64,000 nucleotides of DNA from Rhipicephalus microplus (lineage: Eukaryota; Arthropoda; Arachnida; Ixodida; Ixodidae). A program made the position numbers and the translations under genes. This document shows, piece after piece, positions 46,276 to 59,375 of this stretch. The notes under the pieces were generated by a model. That model ran no database searches. It was given only the letters and a program-made list of their open reading frames with translations, and was not told the DNA's origin. The stretch lies in contig NW_027464603.1 in NCBI RefSeq assembly GCF_043290135.1, forward strand, positions 6,092,501 through 6,156,500. Direction: 5' to 3'. Numbering within the stretch: the first letter of the stretch is position 1; every line of letters begins with the position of its first letter.

Positions 46276-48090
46276 GGTGGTGACCTTGACTTCCACTTCT
46301 TCAGAAGTCAACTCCGGCTAATTTTTGACCATATAATTGTAATGGTGCTTTTGTGTTTATGATACCCTCTGGACACGACCCTAATTGCGGAAATTCTAAA
46401 GTACGCAAATATTTCCGATTAGCAAAAAAACCTTAAACCGAAACCTAACCGAGTGCGCTGTCTAATTATCAAGTACTACTTTGCGAGAACTGGAAATCCT
46501 GCAAGGCTTCCCGATCCAGTCAATGCTTTGCACGAAAACTGCAAAAGCTGTGAAATGCAGCCGCTCAGCGGATGGGTCACCACGCCAACAACGCCACGCC
46601 GTGAGTGTGATCAATCGTGCCTTATGCACAAGCTCCTCGGAGCTGTCAAAGAATGACAGCTATGATTCGGACACATTTGGGGGTCAACAAGCATCGCTGT
46701 TCCTCTTTGATCAAGCAAAACAAATCTGTGCAATTGCTGGCCTAGTTGCACTGAATGCCACCAGATGGCTCTACTTTTCAGGCTTCCTATAGACTCTAAA
46801 ACTTCGCGCAGCAGTGATGTACGTGGTTATTTGCGCACCTCCTCTCCTTTCCCCCTCCTTCGACCTCTCCGAGGCCTGCACCTCGTCAGTAACGGCTAGA
46901 TGTCGTCTGTGGGACCGCTCTCAGTGTTCATTTGTTTACAATCGCTCGCGACATTTATCCTTGCTCTGAAAGCACGGACTCTTTGGGGCACAGCGCATCT
47001 GTTTTGACAGACACGAAGTTGTCCTTGTGAGCGAGGCGCTGTGAAATACTTTTTACGTAAAAAAGGACGTCACTGTTCATTGCGCCTTTTTATGGCAGAA
47101 CTAACGTAGTAAAGAACGAAAGCTTTTTATGATACCACCCGGTAAGCGCAAAGAGTTGAGAAAAAAACATAGTTGCATAGAATCAGAAGGGAGAACTCCA
47201 GAACGAAAGGCTGAATTTTGTTGACGGCGGCGTCGTCGTCCCGCGTGAACAGCATCAATGCGAGATCTGGTGCTTTCACTGCATGACGGTCACTGCAACT
47301 ACTCTCTACATACAATGTATGCTCTATATATGGCAAAGCTTGCACTACCCATGGGCTGAGTAAGAAGAGAGGGTCACACTGTTCCTTCGAGTGCTAACGT
47401 GCCAGCTGATAGAAAGGAAGGCCTCAGCCGCACATGAACGTGTGAGTGATGTTATTTATAAGGTAAATATGTGTGCACACCGGCGACTATACCAGTGGGC
47501 GCACGATCATTTGCGACTGGTCGAAAACTGCCGCAAAGCGACTGCTTTGGCTAGTCGCTTCTTGCTTAATGTTCAGTCGCGCGACTGCAGTAACAAAACT
47601 GCTGGGAGCAATCAGCGATGCCCAGAAGTGACACCAGCATTTCTTTATATACAGGCTCAATTTTTCTCGCTTTTGTTTATTCATTGCGCCGGCCTCTGGT
47701 CGCCAGATAAAAAAGAGTGCGTTCCTCAGGCTCTGTGGCACCATGACCACCACAGAGTACTTGGCTTGGAGATGGCAGTCCACAGCAGCTCGAGCAAAGT
47801 GTTGAATTTACGGGGCTACATTCGAAAACAGCTAAACACCACCAAAATGAGGAGAAAGTTGTTTGTCGGCTATCTTCTCCCGTATTCAGAATCGTTTTTT
47901 TGTCTTGAACTTGACTTGCCACAACCTTCAATGCAGTGCGTTTGGAACGCATTTGTGCCTCATGTCAGCACTGACTAAATACACCACGTTCGAGGCAAGT
48001 TTGTGCTGCATTAGAGGCTGTGGAGAGTAAAGTTAGATTCAAGGCGTGTTTCCAAATACGTACCACTTTCGGGAAAAAATCTCATTTCCC
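46276..48090. other. No confidently recognised gene
   Basis: About 1.8 kb. The longest frame, 47,391-47,978 (195 residues, plus), has no domain I recognise and overlaps an antisense frame of similar quality. A cluster of gcgactggtcg and agtcgc words in both orientations at about 47,510-47,590 suggests a short palindromic repeat; similar words recur near 56,760. Confidence 0.4.
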
Positions 48091-48775
48091 ACGTACATAG
48101 ATAATGAAATAAATGCGAAGCGTGATTGAAAAATATTGATAAGATACTTTAATATCCCCACAACGTTACGAGGTGGAGGTAAATGAAGCCGTATATTACT
48201 TCCGTGCCATGATTGTCATATTTGGATGTGTCGTTTACCTTCGTTATCTATTCACGTCACGAGATACCAATTTTTGTATATCCAGAGCTAGAGAAACGGC
48301 AACGAGCATGCTATGAGCGTGGTAAGTTGTCATGTTCTTACACGACACGCGTGTGAGGGTTATCATGTTTGCACAAGTCATATATTTCGTCTTCCACTAA
48401 CGTCACGTAACACAAATTTTGGCATATGTAGAGCTAGCAGAACGACCGCCAGTGCGTCATAAAGCGCCCAATATATTCCAATGTAGCGTTGACACGCGCG
48501 CACGCTTGACACAGCAACGCTACATCAGCGAAACGCGAGTAGTCTATAGTCTGACGCCAGGCGCGACCAGCGTCCGTCGGTGCGGCCCGACGTCAACCGG
48601 CGCGAAATGCGACATGCTGCATTTCGTGCCGATGCCAATGAGTAAGAGTACTCTACGCCGATGCGTTACCCAGACAACAATGTGTCCTCGCCTTTTCGTG
48701 ATGGAGGGACACCGGACGCACTGAAACGCGCATGCGTCAAAGCAACGCAGTGCGACGCGCGCCTTCGAGTATGTG

Positions 48776-51700
48776 TTTTATTTTGATACCCTGATTCGAA
48801 TTTCACAACCCGATGTTGTTTTTGGAACTGAATCTTGGCTAGATGAACATATTTCAGATAATGAAGTTTTTCCAACAGGTTACACAGCCTACCGCAAAGA
48901 CCGTAATACGCACGGTGGGGGTGTGTTCATTCTGATTCGAGACGGCATACCAACCGTACCAATACAGGGCGCAGATAACAACTCCGAATTGGTTTAGTGT
49001 AGAATAACGTTTTCGCTAGGGAACAGTTTAGTTTTAGGGTCCTTTTATCGGCCTCCTGGTAACTCTAGTGTGTTACCTTTATTTAGTTTGTCTAAAACCA
49101 TTTCGGCTCTTTCCTCCGAACCAATTATGCTGGCGTGTGATTTTAACATGCCCAATGTCGAATGGTGCAATTTTCGTCCAGTTGAAAATAGTCGGTCCAC
49201 ACTTCATTCTGCCTTTTTCGAGCTTACCAGAGTTTATGACCTTTTCCAGTTTGTTCAGTTTCCAACACGACTGGGTTCGGCAAGTGATAGTGTCCTGGAC
49301 CTTCTTTTTATGACCCCAAAGCAGGCAAGGCCGTGAATACGGAAAATCTGAGGCCCATATCACTGACTTCGTGCGCGGGCAAGCTTATGGAGACGATGGT
49401 ACGGGATCGCCTCTCCCCATACCTTGAGGGCAAGGGCTTCTTTGCAGACACCTTGTTTGGGTTTCGCCCACACATGTCTGCACAAGACGTCCTTCTCCAG
49501 CTCCTTAGGGCCGTCATACAGCCCATAAGTATGCAACACAATGATAAAGCCATCCTCGCCCTTGATCTGATGGGGGCTTTCGACAATGTTAAACACAGCA
49601 GCATCCTGGCTAACTTGAGCTCCACCGATTGCGGGGCTAAGGCATTTGCATATGTCAGAGATTTTCTCTCTAAGCGCCAGGCACTTCTTCGGATCGAGGA
49701 CGAGGAATATGGCCCGTACATTATGGGAACACGGGGTACCCCACAGGGAGGAGTGTTATCACCGCTCCTTTTCAACATTGCTATGATGCGCCTTCCAAGC
49801 GAATTGGCCAGGGTGGAAGGCACACAACACGCAGTGTATGTCGACGATATTACAATCTGGACCACTGAAGGGAGCCTTGGTGAAATGCAGGAACGCCTTC
49901 AGCAGGCCGCATCCATAGTCGAGGCGTGCGCCAACGATTGTGGACTCCAATGTGCTCCAAACAAATCAGAGCTTCTGCACGTTAGAGCGAAGCCAAGAGA
50001 TAAGTCAGCCATACACATCTCCTTGTCTGGGGTTCCCATAAGAGAGGTGGAGGAGCTCCGGATTCTGGGCCTGTTCATTCACCACAGACTCAGACCGGAC
50101 TCCACTATAGCGAAACTCAAGAGAATAGGCGAACAGGTAGGGCGCATCATCCACCGCGTTTCCAACAAGCGGGGTGGTCTGCGGGGCAGGGACACGCTTC
50201 GGCTCGCGCATGCCTTCGTGACTAGCCGGATCCTCTACGCCGTCCCATACCTTCGCACTAACAAGCAAGAAGACGAAAGAATAGATGCCATCATTCGTAA
50301 GGCTACTAAACGAGCTCTGGATCTCCCGGTGGCCACTTCCAACGCCAAACTGAGGGCGTTAGGTGTGCTCAACTCCTACCAGGAGTTGCGGGAGACCCAC
50401 CTTATGAATCAATATACGCGGCTCGTGCAGACGGCTCCCGGGCGCCGCCTGCTAAACCGCTTACATATACAGCACACTTGCACTGCAGAGGAGGCGGAGC
50501 GTATTCCGGAACTGTGGCGGCATATGCTCTCGGTCGCTCCACTCCCCAGTAACATGGATAAGCACACGCACGAAAGCAGAAGACAGGCGCGGGCTCGGAT
50601 GCTTGAGAGGCAACACGGCTCCCGACCTGGTGTATTCTACGTAGATATAGCAGGGCCTCGTTCCGAGCACAAAATCCAGAGCGCGCTGAGGAAGTCGCGA
50701 TAGCGCTTGCTGCTGCGGACCCCAACTCGAAAGTTATCATCACGGACTCCCGGAAAGCATGTACTCATTACTTGGTAGGAGAGATATCCCCCTAGCCAGC
50801 CAAATTCTAAAACGGGCTCTCGCTGATCCAGCCCCAAAACGCATCGTATGGGCTCCTGGCCATCAGGGCTTACGAGGTAATGAGGCCGCTGACGCGGCCG
50901 CTTACCCACCGGGCTCCTCACCTTGGCTCTTATGACTCGGAGGACAATACACCGCTGCTGCTGTTCAAAGAAATTCTGACCTATTATCGCGACACTCACC
51001 GCCTTTACCCGGCTCCTGCAAAGGGGCTGAGTAAGGCGGAAGAGCGAACTCTAAGGCGCCTGCAGACAGGTACTCTACTCTGTCCTGCAATCCTAAAACA
51101 TTTTGATGCGAACACAGATGGGCGGTGCCCACACTGCGGGGAGACGTGTGATATCTTCCACATGGTATGGGCATGTCCGAAAAATCCCCACCTTCCCCCT
51201 TCCCCTAACCCTTCCCGAGAGGCATGGGAGACTGCCCTCCTCAACGGCTCATCACTAGAGTCTCAACGGGCTATGGTGAGACGGGCGCGAGTAGGGGCCT
51301 CGCCATGCGGTGTCCCGGACTAAGGACGCCGACCATGTAGCGGGGTCATGCTTTGGCCCCGTACCTCTCTCTTTTATAATAAATGTTTTTCATCATCATC
51401 ATCTTTTTATGAATCGTAACAATTTAATGAAGTCGGTTGTTCTAATTCCAGGCATAAGTGACCACGATGTCGTTGCGGCTACTATAGAGTGGAAGAAGAT
51501 TGAAATCAGTAGACCTCGTTCACGAAAATTTTCGCATATGATAGAGGCAAGGTTTGATCCATTAATTTTGAACTGGATGCATACCTTCCGATGTTTATGC
51601 AATGCTGTCAGTCCAATGACATTGAAATATTGTGGGGGTTGTTTAAAGAAAAACTGTTGTCTCTGGTAAACATTTATGTCCCATCAAAAATTGTAACTGC

Positions 51701-53877
51701 CAATCATCGTGGTGATAAACCTTGGATTACTAAAGATATACGTGCATCAATTAAGCGTGAGGCTCGGGTGTACAGAAATTATTGTCGCACGCGCAGTGCT
51801 GATTTATTTAGTAAGGTTAAAGCATTAGGCTCTTGCTTGAAGACACAGATAAAGCTGGTGAAGCGTGAATATTTATAGTCCCTTAATGCAAAATCAAAAC
51901 AAATTCAAAGGAAGTCTGGCGTTACGTTAAAAGTAAGAAAAAAGACATCAGTGGAATTCCCTTTATCATGCACAATGACGAACTACTTAGAGATGATATG
52001 AGTAGAGCAGAATGCTTCAATGCGTATTTTCAATCCGTTTTTTCTCTGCCAAGCCCGATATCTCCCGTTACTACACTCAGATCGTTACCCGCTATGAATG
52101 ATATCATAATAACTGAATCAGGTATAAGAAAACATTTCAATAGGCTGAATCCCCAGTCTGCGCATGGTCCCGACGGTATTTCAAACCACATACTAAAACG
52201 ATGTGCTGATCATATAGCTCTATTTCTAGCTGCTTTGTATGAAGTATCGATAAGGTATGGAAAATTGCCACGAGAGTGGAAGTTAGCCAATATCACGCCT
52301 TTGCACAAATCCGGCGTCCATGATGATGTATCTAACTATAAACCGGTATCGCTAACCCCCGTTTGTTGCAAGACACTGGAACACATAATCTATTCTTGCC
52401 TTATAAAACACATTCAAGATAATAATTTTTTCACTCCGTCTCAACAAGGCTTTCGCGCAGGCCCTTCGTGTGTTACACAGCTAACCGAATTCGTACATGA
52501 CTTCGCTTCATCATTCGACCAGGGCATTCAATTGGAGGCTGTTTTTTGGACTTCAAAAAAGCTTTTGATGTCGTCCCCCACAGTCTTTTGCTTCATAAGT
52601 TGTCGTTTCTTGGTATTCCTAAAACCCTCATAGACTGGATTAAGGATTATCTTAGCGGCCGCAAGCAATGTGTTGTGATAAGTGGTGTGTTTTCATCAAC
52701 AGCTGATGGACTGTCTGAGGTGCCACAGGGGTCGGTCCTGGGGCCGCTTCTGTTTTTGATTTTTATCAATGATTTTGCACTTGGTTTGAAATCAACAGTG
52801 AGGCTTTATACTGATGATTGTGTTTTGTATTGCCCAGTCAAGTGTTTTGATGACACCACAGTACTTCATTTTGACCTCGATAAGATTGTGTCTTGGTGTG
52901 CTCAGTGGCAAATGAGTTTGAACCTAACTAAATGTTTTCATGTGCAATTTAATAACAAAAAAAGTTGTATACAGGTCTTTTTACTTAAATTCCTGCGCAG
53001 TACAACAGGTAAATCAAGTTAAGTATCTCGGCGTAACATTCACGGCAACACTAGATTGGACCAGTCACGTAGAACTAATCACAGCCAAGGCTTCGCGCTT
53101 AATTCATTTTTTTTTCAAAGGAATTTCAGCGACGCGCCGCAAACACTCAAGGAAACCCTGTATATTACAAATGAGCGCCCAATTTTAGAGTATGCTTGTG
53201 TTTCTTGGGACCCTTTCACGAATGTACTAAAAGAAAAGTTGGAGAGGGTGCGAAAAAGGGCTGCTAGGTTTGTTACAGGAAACTACGATTTTAGAATAAG
53301 GTCTTCTGGAATTCTTCAGGCCTTGGGATGGGAACCCCTTTGTGGACGACCGAAAGTTCAAAGACTTAAATTTCTCTATAATATATATCACGGTAAGACT
53401 GGGCTAAATAAAAAGCGGTATTTAAAGACGCCTAGTTATATGTCCGAACGGAAAGATCACTTATTTAAAATTATAGAATATACCTGTCGATTGAATGTCC
53501 TTAACTACTCTTTCTTTCCAAATTCTATTAGTGACTGGAATGCGCTAAAAATACCAATATTTTCTGGTTCTAATTTCCTAAGAGCCACTGAAACAGCATT
53601 TTGAGCTGCTGAAATAACCCATATATTTAACGTTGGCTTTGTACTTCTCTTGGTTGTTGATTTTTATAAGTATAATTACTGCTTTTGTTGTATAATCCTG
53701 TGTTTTGTACTTTTGTTTTAATGCTGTACTACAAGTTTTGATTCCTCCTGTATACTGTAAGGCACGATTTATTTGCCTTTAATTTTGCTGTTTTGTATTC
53801 TGTTTTCTACTGTAACCTCCCTACAACAATGCCCAATGGGCGATGTAGGTACTTGTTATAAATAAATAAATAAATAA
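48776..53877 (+). pseudogene. CR1/Jockey-group LINE, 5' truncated, split by a second LINE
   Basis: Part 1 (48,776-49,313) is endonuclease: VVFGTESWLDEHISDNEVF, SFYRPPGNSS and ACDFNMPNVEW (the GDFN Gly is Cys), with a stop near 48,998. Part 2 (51,402-53,604) continues with LIPGISDHDVV, then RT: HGPDGISNHILKRC, VSLTPVCCKTLEH, MDFKKAFDVVPH, VPQGSVLGPLLFLIFIND and YTDD (normally FADD). Frameshifts lie near 52,545, 52,970 and 53,110. The C-terminal frame ends at 53,604. The 3' UTR ends in (AAAT)n. The duplication atgtg (48,771-48,775 and 53,878-53,882) and the restored foldback arm show the insertion limits. It is a distant relative of the intact LINE at the left edge. Confidence 0.88.
49314..51401 (+). 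pseudogene. I-clade-like LINE, 5' truncated, inserted in the CR1-group LINE
   Basis: The frame at 49,333-50,703 is RT: RPISLTSCAGKLMETMVRDR, ALDLMGAFDNVKHSSI, GTPQGGVLSPLLFNIAM and YVDD. After a frameshift near 50,690, an RNase H domain is readable in pieces (KVIITDSRKACTHYLVG, then WAPGHQGLRGNEAADA in another frame), supporting the I group, which carries RNase H. The C-terminal frame at 50,880-51,323 ends with a CCHC-type motif, CPHCGETCDIFHMVWAC. The 3' tail is (CAT)n. An 11-bp duplication, tctttttatga, lies at 49,303-49,313 and 51,402-51,412. Confidence 0.85.
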
Positions 53878-54433
53878 ATGTGGCAGGACCAGCGCCGGGC
53901 GTGGACACGCCGGCACGACGCGAAGAAATGAACGCTGGCGAGCACGTGCACCGTGTCACGTCGAAATATAATGGCGCCTTGACGGTCACATAGAGTTATG
54001 TTCTCACATGAAACGCATCTCATGATCATTACGTTTGCCCCGGTCACATACCATCGTCTTTCATTCACGTACCGTAACACCAAATTTGGTATGTGGAACG
54101 CTAGCGAAACGGCCGCTGGCGCATCATGAGCGTGGCTTGTAGTCATGTTGTTACACGAAACACATGTCATGATTTTCATGTTAGGGTTTGTCGCTTGTCT
54201 TCGCCATGCAACCATGTAATACCATACCACTTTTCCAAAGTGCCATGTGAATGAAACAACAGCAATAGCTGCAGGACCATGAAAAGTAAATCATGACTTT
54301 CATGGCGTACATGTCAAGACTTTCACGTTGTGACTACTCAAATATGCTTTCATACACTCATGTTATTTCATACCAAGTTTCGTATCGATACCGTTATCGA
54401 AACGGCTGCGAGAGCTGATTCAATAGCGGCTAT

Positions 54434-54468
<35 letters not shown>

Positions 54469-54497
54469 TATAGATAAATAGATGTATGGATGGATAC

Positions 54498-54540
<43 letters not shown>

Positions 54541-54542
54541 CG
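54434..54542. repeat. (TAGA)n microsatellite
   Basis: A GATA/TAGA tetranucleotide run with one interruption at about 54,475-54,500, in the centre of the foldback-like element. A shorter degenerate run lies at 54,617-54,650. Confidence 0.95.
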
Positions 54543-54837
54543 TTAAAAGTTGCCGAAGTTCGCTAAAAATGCTTCGCATTTATCAATCTTCTTCATCTCA
54601 GCGCAGTTCAGGAGATATAGATAGATAAATAGGTAGATAAACAGAGAGATACGCTCAAAGTTGTCCAAGTTTGCTAAAAAATGCTTCGCATTTATTATTC
54701 CTCTTCGTGTCAGCACAGCTCAGGAGGTGTGCGAAGCACGGCTGGCCATCCCTGGTGAGCGAAGTGATGGTCACACCCACCACCGGCTCCTAAATGCGAA
54801 GCGTTTCTTATCGGAATTTGGTGACTTCACGCGTATC

Positions 54838-54882
54838 TGTTATCTATCTATCTATCTATCTATTTATCTATCTGTCTATCTT

Positions 54883-54919
<37 letters not shown>

Positions 54920-54952
54920 TACCCATATATCTGTCAATCTATCCATCTAGTC
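54838..54952. repeat. (TCTA)n microsatellite
   Basis: The complementary-sense tetranucleotide run on the other side of the foldback centre; together with the TAGA run it extends the inverted symmetry. Confidence 0.95.
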
Positions 54953-56445
54953 GAATACGACTTTCAGCTCTCCTCGCCGTCTCGATAATAATATCAATAC
55001 CAAACTTGGTATGTCATAACATGATTCTATGAAGAACACTTTGACCAGTTATACCATGAAAATCATGGCATGATTGCCAAGATTTACATTTTGTGGTCCT
55101 GCAGCTCTTGCCGTGGTTTTGTTCACATGCACGTTGTGAAACTGGTATGGTATAACGTGATTGCATGGCGTACACAAGCGAGAGACCCTAGCATAAAAAT
55201 GATGATATGCGTGACAAGTGAATACATGCCGCGCTCATGATGCGTTGTCGGCCGTTTAGCTAGGTTATCTTATACCAAATTTGGTATTACAGGACGTGAG
55301 TGGATGACGAAGGTATGATACTGGTGCAAACATGAAAAACAAGTTGCGGGTCATGTTACAACTTGACTACATGCTACGCTCATAATGTGCTCGTGGCCGT
55401 TTCAATAGCTTCACAAGTCCCAAATTCGCTATTACGCGACGCGAATGGACGACAACGGTAAATGACGCATACAAACATGATAATCACGATATGCGTGTCA
55501 TGTAACAACATGATTACATGCCACACTCATGGTGTGCTCGCAGCCGTTTCGCTAGCTTTACCTGTACCGAATAAGGTATTATGTGACCTCAATGGATGAC
55601 GAAGGTATGTCACTGGTGCAAACATGGTAATCATGAGATGCGTGTCATGTGATAACATTACTGCATGCCACAGTAAATGGGCCAATACATTTCGACGTGA
55701 CGCTGTGCGCGCGCTCAGCGGTGTTCATTTCGTCAGGTCACGCCAAAGGTGCCATGCCATGCACTGGTCCTGCCATATACTCGCAGGCGCGGGTCGCGTT
55801 GCGTTGCTTTTACGCTTGTGCATTTCAGCGCGTCCGGCATGCCTCCAGCATGAAAAGAAGGAGACGCAGTTTTTTCTGGGTGACGCATCAAAATGAAATG
55901 CAGCGTGTCGCATTTCGCACCGGTTGCCATCCGGCTGAGCCGATGGACGCTGGTCGCGCTTGTCGCTCCTGGCGTCCGACTATACAGCTCTCGCGTTTAG
56001 CTAACGTAGCGTCACTGTTCTCAGCATGCGCGCGCGTCAAAAATACCTCGGAGTATATTGGGCCCTTCACGATGCGCACTTAGCCATTTTGCTAGCTCCA
56101 CTTATACCAAATTTGGGTTGCGTGACGTTGATGTATCGCGAAATATATGACTGGTGCAAACAGGATAATCCTGACATGGGCGTCATGTAAGAACATGACA
56201 ACATACCGCCCTTACAGCATGCTCGTGGTCGCTTCGCGAGCTCCACATATACTAAATTTGGTATCACAGCATGTGAATAGATGACGAAGGCAAACGACAC
56301 ATCCAAACATGTTAATCATGACTTGAAAGTCATGCACGGCATCATTGTCCTCCACCTGATGTCGTTCCGCTGATTTTAAAGCGACATATCTACTTTTCTC
56401 ATTCCTGCTTCGCACTTATCATTGATTTCCACTGTACGTGGGATC

Positions 56446-57560
56446 TGCCATTTTTTTTTCTTTGCAGCCTTCCGTGCTATCCGCGCTGACATCATGGCAT
56501 AGCGCTCCAGTGCCATGACAAATTCTTGTTCTTTATTGAATCAAACTGCTTGACACTGCTGGAAACTCAGTGCGAGAACGAACGGAAACAATAAACGTGG
56601 CTGCGCTCGGTTTTGTTCGCTCACATAGCTGGTGGTGATCAGCTGATCGGCGCCGGTCTCCAGAGTTGTTGCTGATAACGAGTTGTGGATGCGACTTTCC
56701 ACTTTTGCTACTCCCTGTCGCTCGCATGGAGCGTTATCTGGTGCGAACATAAGTCGCTTTTTGGTCGCCAGTCGCGAATGGTCACACGATAGTATCTGGT
56801 CACCAATGTGCACCAAGCTTAAAACTTTCTCGGAGATGAGCTAAACGATGGGCCAAGAAACAGCGTGGCATGTCACTTACGATCACAATTTTTTACTTTT
56901 AAAACATACAGACTAAGGGTGATGCGCACAAAAAAGTATCTGCTCACTCCTACGACTAGTGACTCGAACAATGCTTGGTTACACGCATGCGTTGCACGTG
57001 GTACTAAACTTGAGTGGTCATGGGCCATTGTTACACTCGATCATTAAAATAAATATAGGGTTATTTAGATGGCTTCGGCAAACTTTTTATCTGTGCGCTG
57101 CTTGTCAAGCAAGCGCTCTCGTTGCGAAAAGACGTCTGCAACGCAGGAGCGAGACAGGTGGCACGACGCTCGAAAAAAAGTGCAAAGGAGAAGATAGTGA
57201 GGAGAAACGAGAGCGAAAGAAGAGAGTGTTGCTACTTCACAAAGTTCTAGGGGCTTTGGGTCACCCAAGTTTTTGCCTGTAACGACTAGCTGAAACGGTC
57301 GCGCTTGTATGGTGATTATATGACGACTCATGTGGGACTCAACAAAACAGCACTTTCCACCCGTCGCACGTCCATTCACATTAAAAAGCAAATCGCATGC
57401 TCAACCAAGGAAGCCCGTCTATATTAGTGGCAATTAGAATCGTCGTTTAGAGGCAAGCTTTAAAAATCAAATAAAAGCATGTGCGAAACGTTAAGGCCTA
57501 CAACTTTCAACGAATGGCACAAACCTGTGAATGACCGTAGGTAAGGAATTTCATACAGGT
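56446..57560. other. No recognised gene
   Basis: About 1.1 kb of unassigned sequence. Near 56,750-56,800 gtcgctttttggtcgccagt resembles a short palindromic repeat word also seen near 47,510. Short frames at 56,959-57,282 and 57,065-57,391 oppose each other and have no domain. Confidence 0.4.
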
Positions 57561-57589
57561 TTCTTCAGCTGATCAAATTGCCGTAGTTA

Positions 57590-57945
57590 GCATATAATGC
57601 ACACATCTCATTTTTGCCTATGTACAGGCCAGACTAGCTCTGAATGCTTTTGTGCTTCTTCCACTTTTTGCTGAATGGTTGATACTCTCCATGTTACGAC
57701 TTCTCACATCAGCCACATTAAGCCTTTTGATCACCTTTGAAAGCTCCGCCGGCTCAATCTTGTCTGCTGCTTTTGGGGCTTTCTTGGTTTAAGGTCTCAT
57801 ACTGAGAGCTTTTACTTCTTCCGGGAGAGTTTGTCAGTGTCCTCTCTAATGGTTGTACCTTCAACGTTTATTGTACAATATTTATTTACGCTAGTCAAGT
57901 TATAGTTAATTGTCTCAGCACTAACATCGGTTACCTCGGTTAGAG
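57590..57945 (-). pseudogene. RTE-type LINE fragment
   Basis: On the minus strand this aligns to the linker between endonuclease and RT of the RTE copy at about 7,790-8,100: INYNLTSVNKYCTINVEGTT, TIREDTDKL, then ADKIEPAELSKVIKRLNVAD and VRSRNMESINH. It is more diverged than the copy at 27,361. It has stops and no RT. Confidence 0.6.
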
Positions 57946-59375
57946 GTGGGAATCTATTGCAAAGGGAAACTGCGGCAGCTGCAAGGCGTCTCCGCAACGT
58001 AACCCCCAGCGCATGTTGGAAACCCGGCGGACCATACAGCCCACCTGGTCTCTCCTTCTTACGCAGTTTTGTCGATGCTGTATCGACTCGGCGATGTTTC
58101 TGAATAAACAGACCCAGCAATCTGAACTCATAATGTTGCGGGGTGGGTCCACTTTGCAAGGACAGTTCAATTTTGGCAGTGCACTTTCGCGAGGAGTGAA
58201 TGTGCAAGAATTCCGATTTGGACGGGGAGCATTGAAAGCCACAGCGGTGGGCGTAGGCGTCCACGATATTCACCACTTGCTGCAGGTTGGCTTCTTTGTC
58301 TCAAACCGATCCGTGTTTATCTCATATGATAATGTCGTCGGTACGTAGTGCGTTTTGTATGCCTTCAACATTCTCCAGCTGAACCAGCAGGTTCATCACA
58401 GCAAGAATGAACAGTAGGGGTAAGAGGGCCATGCCCTGTGAGGTACCTTTCGTGACTAATTGGTAGGGGCCATGTTCTTAATTTTGTTTTCGAATCTATG
58501 ACTGTCGGTCTGAGAGAAATTGTGTAATGTATAGAAACGTGTTGTGTCTGCTGTTGGTTTGGCAAAGATGCGTCAGAATGATGTCATGTGTGACGTTGTT
58601 GAAAGCTCCTTCCAAATGGAGGTGAGTACTGGTTTGTAATTGAGGGGGTAGTCAATGGGATTTTGAATTTCGCGGTCTCACTGAAGCAAGACTTCCTGTG
58701 TGAACCAATGCGGCGAAACCCAAACATCGTGTCAGCAAGTACGTGTTGGTTCTTAAAAAATTTGAATAGCCGCTCTCGCACCATAGTCTCCATCAGCTTT
58801 TCCGCACAAGACGTGAGAGAAATGGGGCGACGGTTATCCCTGTTTATGGCTTTAGCGGCTTTTGGAATGAAAGTGACCAGGGCAGTCTTTCATTCGATTT
58901 GGAGGGGTGTCCAACAAGCCAGATAGTGTTTATGTACGCGAAGAGTGTGTCGTATGCCTGGTTGGAGAGATTTGCGAGTAGTTTTACTGTTACTTTGTCT
59001 CTCTTCGGTGCCGTTCCTCACTTCATTTTAGCCAGGGCCGGCTTCAGGTCATAAAGCCGGAACGGTTGATCCAGCTCCACGTTCTCGGAACCTGCGTACG
59101 GCTACGCTGGCCCTTGAATGTCAAGTCTGACACAGAGGTATTGATCGCGGAGTTTGCTTGATCATCTTGAAGTGTTTCCATCGAAGGCGTGGATAGCCCG
59201 TTAGAGATGTTTTTGTGTCTCTCGACACTGCTTTGACTCGGATCAATAAAGGCGCAAAAGAGACGCCAAGTGTTCCGGCTGGGTATTCGTCTAGCAGCCG
59301 TGTTGCATCTTTCCAGCCAATTTGAGTTAGCGAGCTGAACTCAGCCACTCTTTGGGTGAGCTCGGCCATGCAAAT
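57946..59375 (-). pseudogene. I-clade-like LINE, RT part
   Basis: Minus-strand pieces in order: METMVRERLFKFFKNQHVLA and DTMFGFRRIGSHRKSC at 58,584-58,793 (matching the RT at 49,387-49,480), a decayed middle, then VDAYAHRCGFQCSPSKSEFL and RLLGLFIQKHRRVDTASTKL at 57,950-58,276 (matching 49,917-50,110). Frames are broken repeatedly. 59,121-59,369 is open but unassigned. The endonuclease and ORF1 parts of what may be the same copy lie at 62,850-64,000, beyond an inserted LINE. Confidence 0.7.

Larger units (their letters stand above)
48091..56445. mobile_element. Foldback-like element, split by a nested LINE
   Basis: Long imperfect inverted arms: left 48,091-48,775 plus 53,878-54,430, right about 55,000-56,445. 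The left outer block with cccacgtac and aaatgcgaagc matches the inverted right end near 56,410-56,440. 48,440-48,770 matches 55,780-56,090 inverted, and 53,880-53,975 (ggcaggaccagcgccgg) matches 55,690-55,780 inverted. Inside the arms, modules of about 150 bp with ataccaaatttggtat are repeated. The centre holds TAGA and TCTA microsatellites and aaatgcttcgcattt motifs. No transposase is visible. Without the LINE the element is about 3.2 kb. Confidence 0.7.

Noticed and set aside
47391..47978. A 195-codon frame as a host gene
   Set aside because: No recognised domain, no splice context, and a comparable frame on the opposite strand; left as unassigned.
51350..51412. (CAT)n at 51,391 as a standalone microsatellite
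   Set aside because: It is the 3' tail of the inserted I-like LINE, next to its target duplication.
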